A stretch of 64,000 nucleotides of DNA from Bacteroidales bacterium. Its GTDB lineage: Bacteria > Bacteroidota > Bacteroidia > Bacteroidales > Bacteroidaceae. Positions 53,301 to 61,261 of the stretch are shown piece by piece (position 1 is the stretch's first letter; the number at the start of each line of letters is the position of its first letter). The stretch lies in NCBI GenBank assembly GCA_015060865.1, contig SUXS01000016.1, positions 26,560 through 90,559 of the forward strand. Direction: 5' to 3'. The translations under genes and the position numbers were made by a program. Under the pieces are notes generated by a model. It ran no database searches. It saw nothing but the letters and a program-made list of their open reading frames with translations, and was not told the origin of the DNA.

Positions 53301-53331
53301 AGCTATTGTTCATGAATTGATTGATGAGTAG
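50320..53331 (+). CDS. res: Type III restriction-modification endonuclease subunit (Res)
   Basis: 1003 residues, normal for Res. Helicase motif I is IKMETGTGKTYVYTRTM (about 89-105), motif II is VLIIDEPHRME, motif VI is LQEVGRGLRLPVD. The C-terminal nuclease is PD-(D/E)xK: NYSPDFMYVVKKG and LNIVIETKAYDKE. It uses ATP hydrolysis to communicate between two head-to-head Mod sites before cutting. No frameshift or stop interrupts it, so the system looks intact. It follows the HNH gene by 20 bp. Confidence 0.95.
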   Translation: MELKLESSLQHQLSPINGVATVVEASIKETARASHQNPVLSRKMDATALKQVRSEYGILDKATQKRINERNLPDKIKELPEHSLLDIKMETGTGKTYVYTRTMFELHKRCGFNKFIIAVPTLPIKAGTAAFLDDAEVMRHFSDVCGYNAQIELCMLEPQKQKKKGRLNIPSVVGHFFYGSHHVKNKIYVLLLNTQLLTSGKLLTREDYDQMLGEFHRPVDAIKDTLPVLIIDEPHRMERSSKSYAALIENFCPQLVLRYGATFPEFTFGRGSNKIIAKDYQELVYELDAAASFNNGLIKGVAKEHLELPGGRRAEKKIKIVSTVSGGSVNMKYTNADNRDTTYTLHIGESLSEIDADLDGVVIEGLTKNSVLLSNGQEKFVGDQFYPDQYSLSYQEGMMDLALMRHFETERENFCREGLPIKTLALFFIDNIESFRGVDGGNDGWLRMKFLELLKARVEKELNRQNTKEYREYLEATLANLEDTCAGYFSQDNNDTDENIAKEVKAILHGKKELLSFKDKEGKPNVLRFLFSKWTLKEGWDNPNVFTICKLRSSGSEISKLQEVGRGLRLPVDCGGNRISDSAFMLNYIVDFTEKDFANKLVAEINGELENEQKKPLEITYDDVVSVAAKRGLDETTFFIELLQKGYININKEIAPEKFDSLLADYPEFSTLSSGVNTNRIINRNSERKDTIHIRKAQFDELRELWGQLNRKYIMYFDKEIDKKLEDALPDIIKDKHIFSLQTIESSREELHFQDKTAYAAEGTRTALTLHSRHYAYNEFLLRTSRASNIPVQILHRAICKAVARGCKITNEMFNEDSKTRFIGAVDDWKCNELIGFIRYKQANYKVKGTKLTNADGSVKDEVVQTYIGNKLVPGTPPAKYLYDAYAHDSGLELKNMQTEIDEVIVYGKIPSHSICIPTIASSNYSPDFMYVVKKGDGTKELNIVIETKAYDKETLIAQDEETKISCAEEFFKTMTANGYTVHFRKQINSVGVKAIVHELIDE

Positions 53332-53462
53332 AGATAAGATGTCTGATTCTATGCAAGACCGCGTTTGATAAGAGACGATTTATCTGTAGGCTACAATTGG
53401 GAGATGGCGAAAAAAGTACAGAAACCGAAAAATCGGCAATTTGGCATCTTATTTTTCGGTAA

Positions 53463-53915
53463 TTTGGCGGCTTTATTACTGATTCTGATAAGGAGTTGAT
53501 GCGTATCTATCGTGATGTGGAGTTGGTGGAGTCGTTAGGCTCTGGCATTCCCCGTATCCTACGAGCATACGGTGAAGATTGCTTCAAGTTTACAGATAAC
53601 TTTATCCGCATAACTTTGCCTATCAGTGCTCACGACCATGCAAGTGACCATGCAAGTGACCATGCAAGTGACCATGCAAGTGTGCAAGTGGAAAAACTGG
53701 TTTCTGTATTGACTGGAGAGATGGGGCGTTCGGAACTGCAAGGATTGTTATCTATCAAGAATAGAGATTATTTTAGAACGGATTATCTAAATCCTGCTAT
53801 CAATACCGGCTATATAGAACTTACAATCCCTAATAAACCCAATAGTCAGAATCAGAAATATCGCCTTACGGCAAAGGGCATTGCATTGAAAGAGCACCTT
53901 AAAGATGGCAAGTGA
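53463..53915 (+). pseudogene. C-terminal remnant of an AlbA_2/RecG-like ATP-binding regulator
   Basis: The frame opens after a stop at 53460 and reads FITDSDKELMRIYRDVELVE and SLGSGIPRILRAYGEDCF, the C-terminal part of the ATPase_c_4/RecG-like domain found in AlbA_2 regulators. The normal 350-residue N-terminus is missing. A four-fold DHAS repeat and a winged-helix end (MGRSELQGLLSIKNRDYFRT) follow, finishing LKEHLKDGK. A TTG/ATG at 53496/53499 could in principle start a 139-residue product. Confidence 0.7.
53634..53681 (+). repeat. Four tandem 12-bp repeats (GACCATGCAAGT)
   Basis: Four identical 12-bp units encode DHAS four times, followed by a partial VQV unit. The length is a multiple of three, so copy-number changes would not shift the frame. 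Confidence 0.95.
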
Positions 53916-53999
53916 CATCAGTCCTCTAAATCCATTCATGAAAAATTATGGCCAATCTACGGCAATTCATGTTCACAAGAGAAAAGGAATAGGGAAATC

Positions 54000-54325
54000 C
54001 TTGCAATCTTCTCGCCCAATCCCCAAGGCGAACGAAAAGAACGCAGCCATGGGCAATTAGGAAAAAACAAGAAGCAACTCAAAAAAGGAAAACGGAAACA
54101 ATCTGTCGCGAGGGCGAAGAAGTCTATACTTCCGATTCCGATAATGTGTAAGCAAACCGCAGGATTTGCTTGACAATCTGCTACAAAATTTCTGTACAGG
54201 ATTTCCTCACGTTTTGTCCAATACTTAGCCCAAAGTGCATCTCAATGTACACAAAACCCGCAGAAGGCTTTCGAAGAATAGGCGTAGGTTCTTATTCATT
54301 ACGCTGATTGATTCAGTTTGTCATC
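54000..54325 (-). repeat. Right copy of segment R and RhuM-Fic 3' tail with cassette T (inverted)
   Basis: Read on the minus strand from 54325: a decayed end of the RhuM-Fic gene (AATCAGCGTAATGAATAAG against AATCAGCGTAACGAATAAG at 25475), then half of cassette T (54257-54290), then the flank CATTGAGATG as after copy 1, then segment R (about 54215-54000). All match left-border sequences in opposite orientation. The gene-free 53916-54423 contains nothing else except the argG terminator. Confidence 0.75.
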
Positions 54326-54357
54326 TTTTGCTAAGTAGATGTACTTCATATACAATA

Positions 54358-54383
54358 CAAGCCCGGGCAATCGCTCGGGCTTG
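54358..54383. terminator. Terminator hairpin downstream of argG
   Basis: CAAGCCCGGGC pairs with GCTCGGGCTTG around AATC; 41 bp past the minus-strand argG stop. T-rich sequence follows on the plus side, so it may work both ways. Confidence 0.75.
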
Positions 54384-54423
54384 TGTGTTGTTTTCCCTTT
54401 ATAAAGGGTAAGTAAGTCTGTTT

Positions 54424-55629
54424 TTATCTCTCTTCGTCGGGATGGCAAGCGTAGTAGGCGCGGAGGGCGGTGGAACTTACCTTGATGAAGCCCTTGGCCT
54501 CTTCGGCGGTCCAGCCCTTCTGAGTTTCACCGTATTCGCCAAACTTGTTCTTCACGAGGTCGTCCTTGGAGTCTACACCTACGGTTTGGAAACCGAGCGG
54601 GCGGAGCTCAAGGGTTACCACACCATTCACGTTGCGCTGTGAGCTGGTGAGCATGGCCTCAATATCGGGCATCACAGGCTCCAGATACTGGCTCTCGTGG
54701 AGGAACATGCCGTACCAGTTGGATACCTGGTCTTTCCAGTACTGTTGCCACTTGGAGAGGGTGTACTTCTCCAGATAGCGGTGTGCGGCGATGATGAGCA
54801 TGGGGGCTGCGGCCTCGAAGCCTACGCGGCCCTTGATGCCGATGATGGTGTCGCCCACGTGGCAGTCGCGGCCGATGCCGTAGGCTGCGCCAATCTCCTC
54901 AACGGCCTGTATGGCCTTGATCTTGTCGGTGTACTCCACACCATTGACAGAGCAGAGCTCACCCTTGCAGAAGCCGAGCTTAAGGAGTTCGGGACCCTCT
55001 TTGGTGGGGTGCTTCAGGTAGGCCGACTCGGGCAGGCCCTGGTTGGAGTCGAGGAGCTCGCCACCGCAGATGCTGGTGCCCCAGATACCCACGTTGTAGG
55101 AATACTTGAGCTTGGCAAAGTCGGCATTGAAGCCGTTGGCATTGAGGTAGTCTACCTCCTCCTTGCGTGTGAGGGTCTTGTCACGGGTGAGGGTGATGAT
55201 CTCTACGCCCGGTGCCATCACGAGGAAGGTCATGTCGAAACGTATCTGGTCGTTGCCAGCACCGGTAGAGCCGTGTGCAATGGCGTCGGCGCCAATCTCC
55301 TTGGCATAGCGTGCGATAGCCAGTGCCTGGAAGATACGCTCCGAGCTCACTGAGATGGGGTAGCAGTTGTTGCGCAACACGTTGCCATATATCATGTATT
55401 TGAGGCTCTTCTCGTAGTACTCCTGGGTGACGTCGAGGGTCACGTACTTGGTGGCGCCCAGCTTGTAGGCATTCTCCTCATTGGTGCGGAGCTGCTCTTC
55501 GCTGAATCCGCCTGTGTTGGCACATACGGCATGTACCTCATATCCCTCCTCCTTGGCAAGATACATCACCGTGTAGGAGGTGTCTAAGCCGCCACTGAAG
55601 GCAACTACTACTTTTTTCTTCTGTTCCAT
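54424..55629 (-). CDS. argG: Argininosuccinate synthase
   Basis: 401 residues. The PP-loop is VVVAFSGGLDTSYTVMYLA (about 8-26), followed by AHGSTGAGNDQIRFD and a C-terminal LELRPLGFQTVGVDS. It joins citrulline and aspartate with ATP to give argininosuccinate. GNAT lies 144 bp upstream on the same strand, as in Bacteroides. The expected next genes, argC and argD, are absent here and lie at 20.3-22.5 kb on the same strand; a terminator hairpin follows argG instead. Confidence 0.97.
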   Translation of the reverse strand: MEQKKKVVVAFSGGLDTSYTVMYLAKEEGYEVHAVCANTGGFSEEQLRTNEENAYKLGATKYVTLDVTQEYYEKSLKYMIYGNVLRNNCYPISVSSERIFQALAIARYAKEIGADAIAHGSTGAGNDQIRFDMTFLVMAPGVEIITLTRDKTLTRKEEVDYLNANGFNADFAKLKYSYNVGIWGTSICGGELLDSNQGLPESAYLKHPTKEGPELLKLGFCKGELCSVNGVEYTDKIKAIQAVEEIGAAYGIGRDCHVGDTIIGIKGRVGFEAAAPMLIIAAHRYLEKYTLSKWQQYWKDQVSNWYGMFLHESQYLEPVMPDIEAMLTSSQRNVNGVVTLELRPLGFQTVGVDSKDDLVKNKFGEYGETQKGWTAEEAKGFIKVSSTALRAYYACHPDEER

Positions 55630-55772
55630 ATATTTATAATGTTGTGTACTTAAATGTAGTTAAAGCTGGAGATAGTCGCTTCGCTCCAGGGGAGTTAAAG
55701 GCCAAATGTCCTTTCGTGTATAACAGCTATCGGCTTTTATCTCCTTTTAACTCCATTTATCTCCTGTAAAAA

Positions 55773-56399
55773 TCACTTCTTATTCTTCAGATGCAGCATC
55801 TTGCGCAGGCGGTTCTGCCACTTCGACATCGTGGGCACCTCAATGTCAGGGTCGACGGGTGTGGCCTTGGGGTCGAAGAGCATGCCGGTGCAGAGGCAGC
55901 GGGTGCGGTTGTTGCGCTGCAGGATGTCGTAGTTCTTGCATCCCTCGCAACCTTTCCAAAACTCCTCGTCCTGTGTCAGCTCGGTCAGTGTCACAGGTAC
56001 GTAGCCCAGTGCTGTGTTGAGCTTCATCACGGGCAGTGAAGTGGTGATACTGAAGAGCTTGGCATAGGGAAAGCGCTCTCGAGCCAGCTCGAACGTCTTC
56101 TTCTTGATGCGTCCGGCCAAGCCCATCTGGCGGTATTCGGGGTCGACGATAAGTCCCGAGGTGGCCACAAAGTCGCCGTGACTCCAGCTCTCGATATAGC
56201 TGAATCCTACGAGACGGTCGCCATCGAGTGCCACTACGGCCTTGCCACCATTGATCTTCTCGGCCACATATTCAGGCGAGCGCTTGGCAATGCCTGTGCC
56301 ACGCTGCAGAGCCGATTCGTATATCAGTTGGCAGATATGCTCGGCATATACGGCGTGCTCGGCGCTGGCATATCTTACGATAATATTGTTTGCATCCAT
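55773..56399 (-). CDS. GNAT acetyltransferase with Cys-rich C-terminus
   Basis: 208 residues. The GNAT core (1-150) has VVALDGDRLVGFSYIESWSH and the acetyl-CoA loop DPEYRQMGLAGRIKKKT. The C-terminal part carries a Cys cluster, GCEGCKNYDIL then RTRCLCTGMLFDP (CxxC plus CxC), possibly a metal site. This variant precedes argG in other Bacteroidales, so an arginine-related acylation is plausible, but glutamate specificity is not shown. The 143-bp gap to argG contains short repeated GGAGTTAAA/TTTAACTCC words. Confidence 0.85.
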   Translation of the reverse strand: MDANNIIVRYASAEHAVYAEHICQLIYESALQRGTGIAKRSPEYVAEKINGGKAVVALDGDRLVGFSYIESWSHGDFVATSGLIVDPEYRQMGLAGRIKKKTFELARERFPYAKLFSITTSLPVMKLNTALGYVPVTLTELTQDEEFWKGCEGCKNYDILQRNNRTRCLCTGMLFDPKATPVDPDIEVPTMSKWQNRLRKMLHLKNKK

Positions 56400-56623
56400 A
56401 TTGGCTGGAATCTTCTTGTTTAGAACAATCTTTTACCTAAAAACTTATACCTATTTTCTAATACGGCTGCAAAATTACATAAAAAAGGCACATATACCAT
56501 GATTATGCAATAAAAAAACCTAAAAAAGAACAAAGCAGCCCCTCAACATACAAAAAAGAGCACCATCCATCCATTTTTATGCAATATCCATACATCTACA
56601 GATAAGAGTACTTATACAACGGA

Positions 56624-58060
56624 TTACCTCAGCAACCTCTTCTTGCCGTTCACGATATATATGCCCATCGTTCCATAGGGAACCGCCCTACCCTTTAGAT
56701 CATATATTGCTTCATCACGAGGGAGCTCTTCTTTACTGATTCCTGTTCCTCCCTCCATGGAAGGCTTTGTTGTATATTCAGCATAGAGTCTCACATTTTC
56801 TGTATATTTGTAAAGTTGTACGGCGGTACCCCTGCCTATATTATACTGAAAATAAGACGATGAATTAAAAATAAAGGGAATAGTACTGGACTTTATAACA
56901 ATATTGTCCGCTGCATCCAATGAGATGCTGTTTTTGAACTTATCGGACTTGTTGTAGTTAGTGCCTGTACTAAAGGAGGTATTGCCTATATAGTATCCAC
57001 TACAGGACTGTATGGAATACACTCCATCCGATTTCCTGGAAATGACAAAATAGGCATTCTCATTATTTTCGTCAATCAGAATGGTATTGTTTGTCATTAC
57101 AGTCCTCAACGAGTTGCCTTTTGCCGCAAGAGCATCGCCCCCCAAATTTCCATTGAATATAACCTCATTTCCTTCACATACGATTAAATATTTACCTGTC
57201 CAATCGGAAGGTTCTTCCACAACCTTACTATAAAGTGGCTCTGTCGCAGAATGTGTGTCAATAAGTCCATAAACTGCGTAAAAGACCGTATCCTGTGAAA
57301 TTTTGACCTTTTCTCCCGAACATAAACATGCAGGTTTATCCGAAGCTTGTTCTACGACATCGGTACTCCAGCCTATAAAATCATAACCATTATAGGAAGA
57401 GGAGACATCAGGCAGGATAAAGAAGTCGCCTGACCTCATTTCACAAACACTGTCAGAAGCTCCATTGCGACAAGTGACTTGGTAATAAGTTTCCACATCC
57501 GAAGAATCGTCCAGACTTTTCTGTAGATACTTAAAAAACCTCAAGTTGGTATCTTTCAAGTTCTTACTCGTATGTGCATAACATCGCCAATCCTGCTTAT
57601 TATATACACAAAGGAACCTTTGGGTACCTGCAATCGTAGCACTTAATCCAACGTAGCCAATATCCGAATCAGACAGATACGAAAAAAGAGTAGATGCATT
57701 GGCAGGAGCGACACCCACATTTACCCCATCATTGGCATCCTTGCAATATAGTTTCTTTTCGTTTGTAGCGTTGTCAAACACTATAAATTCATACCCTTTG
57801 GTTTTCTTCTTCACTCTCCATTTCAGGTTGTCACCTATTGAAGAAAGGATGAGGGATTGACTCTCGTCAAGTTCTACTGTATGTACTTGGGGAGTCTTAC
57901 CGATATCGTTTGGCAATGCACAAACAGTTTTAAGATCTACAATCAGCACGGTATCATTATCTGACAAGTCCTCCGCCTCCACAGCAGTCCAATATCCATC
58001 TGCATATACGGCACCGGTGAGCACGAACAAACTACACAGCAAAACCAGATAACGGTTCAT
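56624..58060 (-). CDS. Secreted multi-domain protein with InlB-like repeat
   Basis: About 479 residues from the ATG at 58060 (MNRYLVLLCSLFVLTGAVYA), which gives a clean signal peptide; the open frame continues to 58360 inside the DEAD-box gene and is not real there. Two ricin/lipocalin-like beta modules (YEFIVFDNATNEKKLYC; YFVISRKSDGVYSIQSC) flank an InlB B-repeat-like region (GYDFIGWSTD, QDTVFYAVYG). The tail IYDLKGRAVPYGTMGIYIV and GKKRLLR is similar to that of the M60 protein at 3.4 kb. Function unknown. Confidence 0.75.
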   Translation of the reverse strand: MNRYLVLLCSLFVLTGAVYADGYWTAVEAEDLSDNDTVLIVDLKTVCALPNDIGKTPQVHTVELDESQSLILSSIGDNLKWRVKKKTKGYEFIVFDNATNEKKLYCKDANDGVNVGVAPANASTLFSYLSDSDIGYVGLSATIAGTQRFLCVYNKQDWRCYAHTSKNLKDTNLRFFKYLQKSLDDSSDVETYYQVTCRNGASDSVCEMRSGDFFILPDVSSSYNGYDFIGWSTDVVEQASDKPACLCSGEKVKISQDTVFYAVYGLIDTHSATEPLYSKVVEEPSDWTGKYLIVCEGNEVIFNGNLGGDALAAKGNSLRTVMTNNTILIDENNENAYFVISRKSDGVYSIQSCSGYYIGNTSFSTGTNYNKSDKFKNSISLDAADNIVIKSSTIPFIFNSSSYFQYNIGRGTAVQLYKYTENVRLYAEYTTKPSMEGGTGISKEELPRDEAIYDLKGRAVPYGTMGIYIVNGKKRLLR

Positions 58061-58127
58061 ACTTCTCAAAAAAACATTACAGAAAGATGCAGATGAATGA
58101 TTCATATCCTGGAGTATTTCAGTTAGG

Positions 58128-59411
58128 TTATGAGATTTGTCTTCTATCTTTATTGCTCTGTTTAGAAGCATTACGCCTTTTGCCTGCATTCTTTCCTTTG
58201 CGATGGTTGTCTTTAGCATGATGCCTACTACGTCCCTTGCCACGTCCAACGCTTTTTTGGGGATTGTATTCGGGAGCTTCACCCAACTCTTCGGGGATAG
58301 GGAGTTTGAATACTTCTCGCTCAATAAAATCCTCAATAGCCGCAAAACGTGACTGATCATCTACCGAAACGAAGGTAATAGCACATCCTTCGGCACCGGC
58401 ACGGGCGGTACGTCCTATGCGATGCACATAGTCTTCACAGTCGCGAGGCACATCATAATTGATAACGAGGCGTATATCATCAATATCAATGCCACGGGAT
58501 ACAATATCAGTAGCAACGAGAATATCAATGCGCCCACTCTTAAACTCATGCATCACCACATCGCGTTGAGCCTGGTCAAGGTCGCTGTGCATCTCTCCCA
58601 CATTAAGTTTCATACGTTTAAAGGCCGCTGCCACCTCTTTCACCTTGAGTTTAGACGAAGAGAACACGATGACACGTTCGGGCTTCGAATCGCGAAAGAG
58701 ACTTTTGATGATACCCAACTTTTGAGTCTCATAGCATACATAAGCAGTCTGTACAATCTTCTCTGCGGGCTTGCTTACAGCAAGTTTTACCTCCACCGGA
58801 TTGTGCAAGATGCTGGCGGCAAGTTTCTGTATTTTGTCAGGCATAGTAGCCGAGAACATGATAGTCTGCCTCGTATCAGGCAGTTGCTTCACAATTTGCA
58901 TTATGTCATCATAAAAGCCCATATCGAGCATGCGATCAGCCTCATCAAGAATAAAAAACGATGTACGCGACAAATCCACATTGCCCAACGAAATATGGCT
59001 GATAAGACGACCCGGTGTAGCTATCACCACATCGGCTCCGAGAGCGAGTCCTTTACGTTCCTGCTCATAGCGTATACCATCATTGCCTCCATATACAGCG
59101 ACACTGCTCACCGGCACATAGTAAGAAAATCCCTCCATGGCCTGATCAATCTGCTGTGCCAACTCACGAGTAGGCGACATGATGACACAGTTAATGGCAT
59201 CGTCAGGAAAGCCACCATCACTCAGCATACTCAATATAGGAAGCAGATAGGCCGCCGTTTTACCGGTACCAGTCTGTGCTACACCAATGAGGTCGCGGCC
59301 TTCAAGCAAGGGAGGGATAGTATGTTCCTGTATGGGAGTACAGGTAGTAAAGTTCATAGCATCCAACGCATCCAACACGTTGTCATGTAAGTCAAGATCG
59401 TAGAAGTCCAT
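58128..59411 (-). CDS. DEAD-box RNA helicase
   Basis: 427 residues. Motifs in order: Q motif FTTCTPIQEHTIPPLLEG, motif I AQTGTGKTAA, PTRELAQQ, TPGRL, DEAD (FILDEADRMLDMGF), SAT, then RGIDIDDIRLV and HRIGRTARAG. The basic C-terminal tail (RGKGRSRHHAKDNHRKGKNA) should bind RNA. Likely ribosome assembly or RNA decay (RhlE-like). Confidence 0.96.
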   Translation of the reverse strand: MDFYDLDLHDNVLDALDAMNFTTCTPIQEHTIPPLLEGRDLIGVAQTGTGKTAAYLLPILSMLSDGGFPDDAINCVIMSPTRELAQQIDQAMEGFSYYVPVSSVAVYGGNDGIRYEQERKGLALGADVVIATPGRLISHISLGNVDLSRTSFFILDEADRMLDMGFYDDIMQIVKQLPDTRQTIMFSATMPDKIQKLAASILHNPVEVKLAVSKPAEKIVQTAYVCYETQKLGIIKSLFRDSKPERVIVFSSSKLKVKEVAAAFKRMKLNVGEMHSDLDQAQRDVVMHEFKSGRIDILVATDIVSRGIDIDDIRLVINYDVPRDCEDYVHRIGRTARAGAEGCAITFVSVDDQSRFAAIEDFIEREVFKLPIPEELGEAPEYNPQKSVGRGKGRSRHHAKDNHRKGKNAGKRRNASKQSNKDRRQIS

Positions 59412-59465
59412 TCTGTTTCATTTTATAGCGTTCACAAAAACTCCTGCAAAATTCTTTTCTGTATA

Positions 59466-60578
59466 TTATTTGGGGGCTTTCCTATAAAGGAAGATGCCAA
59501 TGACAAGGAATACAATATTAGGAATCCATACAGCCACTATAGGTGGTGTATTTCCATTGATAGCAAAGGTGGATGAGATGGTTTGAAATACTATGTACCC
59601 AAAACTCAATGCAATACCGATACCAAGATTCAGTCCCATACCGCCCTTAACCTTCTTGGCCGAGAGCGATACGCCAATAAGCGTAAGGATAAAGGCTGCG
59701 AATGAGGTGGCAATACGCTTGTGATACTCAATCTCAAACTCTTTGATATTAGCTACACCACGACGGCGTTGCTTGTCAATATAACGCTTCAGGTCGGGTG
59801 ATGTGAGTGTCTCCTGCTGATTCTTACTGATAAGCAAATCATAAGGTTCTATCTGTACAATGGTATCCATCTGCAGTCCACTAGTAACAATCTCCAAGGA
59901 GTCGGTAAGAATGCGATGCTGCCAATTCTTGGCTTTCCAAAGATTGGGATTCTCTGAGTCGCCCACATACACAAGTGTACGGGCGGTAAAGCGCGACTTC
60001 ATGGAATTTTCTTCAAAACGATCGAGCGAAAAACGGTAAGCCGTATTGTTTCCGCGCTCAAAACGCTCGATATAGGCTATCACATCAGGCTCTACCTCCA
60101 TCTGTATGTTACGAGCCGTCTCAACCTTTTTCTTTTTCTTATAGGTATTCTCAAACTCAAGCCTCGTCACATTTCCCTTTGGAATCACATAAGCTCCCAG
60201 TCCATAAGTAAGTATAGCTATAAGTAAAGCCGAAAACATATAGGGCCGCATCAGGCGATGCAAACTTGTCCCTGTAGAGAACATGGCTATAATCTCTGAG
60301 TTTTCGGCCAATTTCGAAGTAAAGAAAATGACCGCTATAAACACAAAGAGCGGACTGAAGAGATTGGAGAAATAGGGGATAAAGTTCAAGTAGTAATCAA
60401 ACACAATAGCTTTCAATGGAGCGTTATTCGATACAAACTTGTCGATATGTTCATTGTAGTCAAATACTACTGCAATAGAGATAATTAGTGCAATGGCAAA
60501 GAAGTAGTGCCCTAGGAACTTCGTGATGATGTACCTGTCCAGCCGTTTGAATAGTTTTCCTTTGAGCTTTCTTCTCAT
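59466..60578 (-). CDS. LptF/LptG family permease
   Basis: 370 residues from the ATG at 60578 (MRRKLKGKLFKRLDRYII). The longer open frame starts at a TTG inside the TAATTTTG promoter box (minus strand, 60626-60633), so it is rejected. There are six membrane segments with the family block LAENSEIIAMFSTGTSLHRL and a large periplasmic jellyroll domain. It is one of the two permease subunits of the LptB2FG exporter that moves LPS from the inner membrane. The helicase gene follows at 54 bp. Confidence 0.93.
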   Translation of the reverse strand: MRRKLKGKLFKRLDRYIITKFLGHYFFAIALIISIAVVFDYNEHIDKFVSNNAPLKAIVFDYYLNFIPYFSNLFSPLFVFIAVIFFTSKLAENSEIIAMFSTGTSLHRLMRPYMFSALLIAILTYGLGAYVIPKGNVTRLEFENTYKKKKKVETARNIQMEVEPDVIAYIERFERGNNTAYRFSLDRFEENSMKSRFTARTLVYVGDSENPNLWKAKNWQHRILTDSLEIVTSGLQMDTIVQIEPYDLLISKNQQETLTSPDLKRYIDKQRRRGVANIKEFEIEYHKRIATSFAAFILTLIGVSLSAKKVKGGMGLNLGIGIALSFGYIVFQTISSTFAINGNTPPIVAVWIPNIVFLVIGIFLYRKAPK

Positions 60579-60793
60579 ATATCTCTGATATCGTTTATTG
60601 TCTATATTAGCTTGCAAAATTAGTATTTTTTTTCGATTTACCGAAGACTGTGCCGTTTAACTTGGCTTGCAGCCTTTTTATAACACTAATAATATACAAG
60701 CACAAAAATCCTCCATCTGCTATCCGATTCGAGAATTTCTTCGTATATTGCAACCTCTAACAACAGCAGGTAGCATAGTCTATGATACAGTAA

Positions 60794-61201
60794 TTCACCA
60801 TAGAGCCTGTCGCGTTGCTCGACAGGCTCATTGCCACGCCCTCGGTGTCGCGCGACGAGACTGCCACGGCCGACATCATAGAGGCACTCCTCAAGGCCCA
60901 CGTCAAGGGCGAGGTGAAGCGCATATATAATAATGTTTATGTGCGCACACCGCTGTGGGACGATGCGCGCCCTACCCTGCTGATGAAATCGTACCACGAT
61001 ACCATGAAATCCTCGGCATCGTATACCCGCAACCCCTACGAGCCCACCAATGAGGAGGGGCGCATCTATGGCACCGTCAACAAGGGCATGCTACCCAAGA
61101 TTGAGGGTGCCTTCCGTGCCATCGACGGTGGTGTACACTGCGTGGTCATCAAGCATGCCGACAATCTCGACAACAATCTGGAAACCCGCATCGTGGAATA
61201 A
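60794..61201 (+). pseudogene. Chimeric relic: M20 deacylase (argE-like) N-terminus fused to ArgB C-terminus
   Basis: After a stop at 60791-60793 the frame reads ALLDRLIATPSVSRDETATA and later YTRNPYEPTNEEGRIYG, the N-terminal part of an ArgE/DapE-type M20 peptidase. The zinc motif is changed: SYHDTM in place of SHxDTV. At about 61065 it switches to NKGMLPKIEGAFRAIDGGV and ends LETRIVE, matching the last 40 residues of acetylglutamate kinase (ArgB). About 300 residues of M20 and 200 of ArgB are missing. No start ATG precedes the M20 part; a TTG at 60815 is the earliest alternative start. Confidence 0.75.
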
Positions 61202-61261
61202 GCCGACAAATCACCGGGAGCACATTACAAGCGTAGCACGTAGGAGTTAGAGGGGGTCTTC

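Noticed and set aside
53634..53681. Phase-variation switch in the DHAS repeats
   Set aside because: The unit is 12 bp, so changes in copy number keep the reading frame.
58061..58360. N-terminal extension of the secreted protein into the DEAD-box gene
   Set aside because: The signal peptide begins at 58060, and the upstream codons are the helicase C-terminus in another frame.
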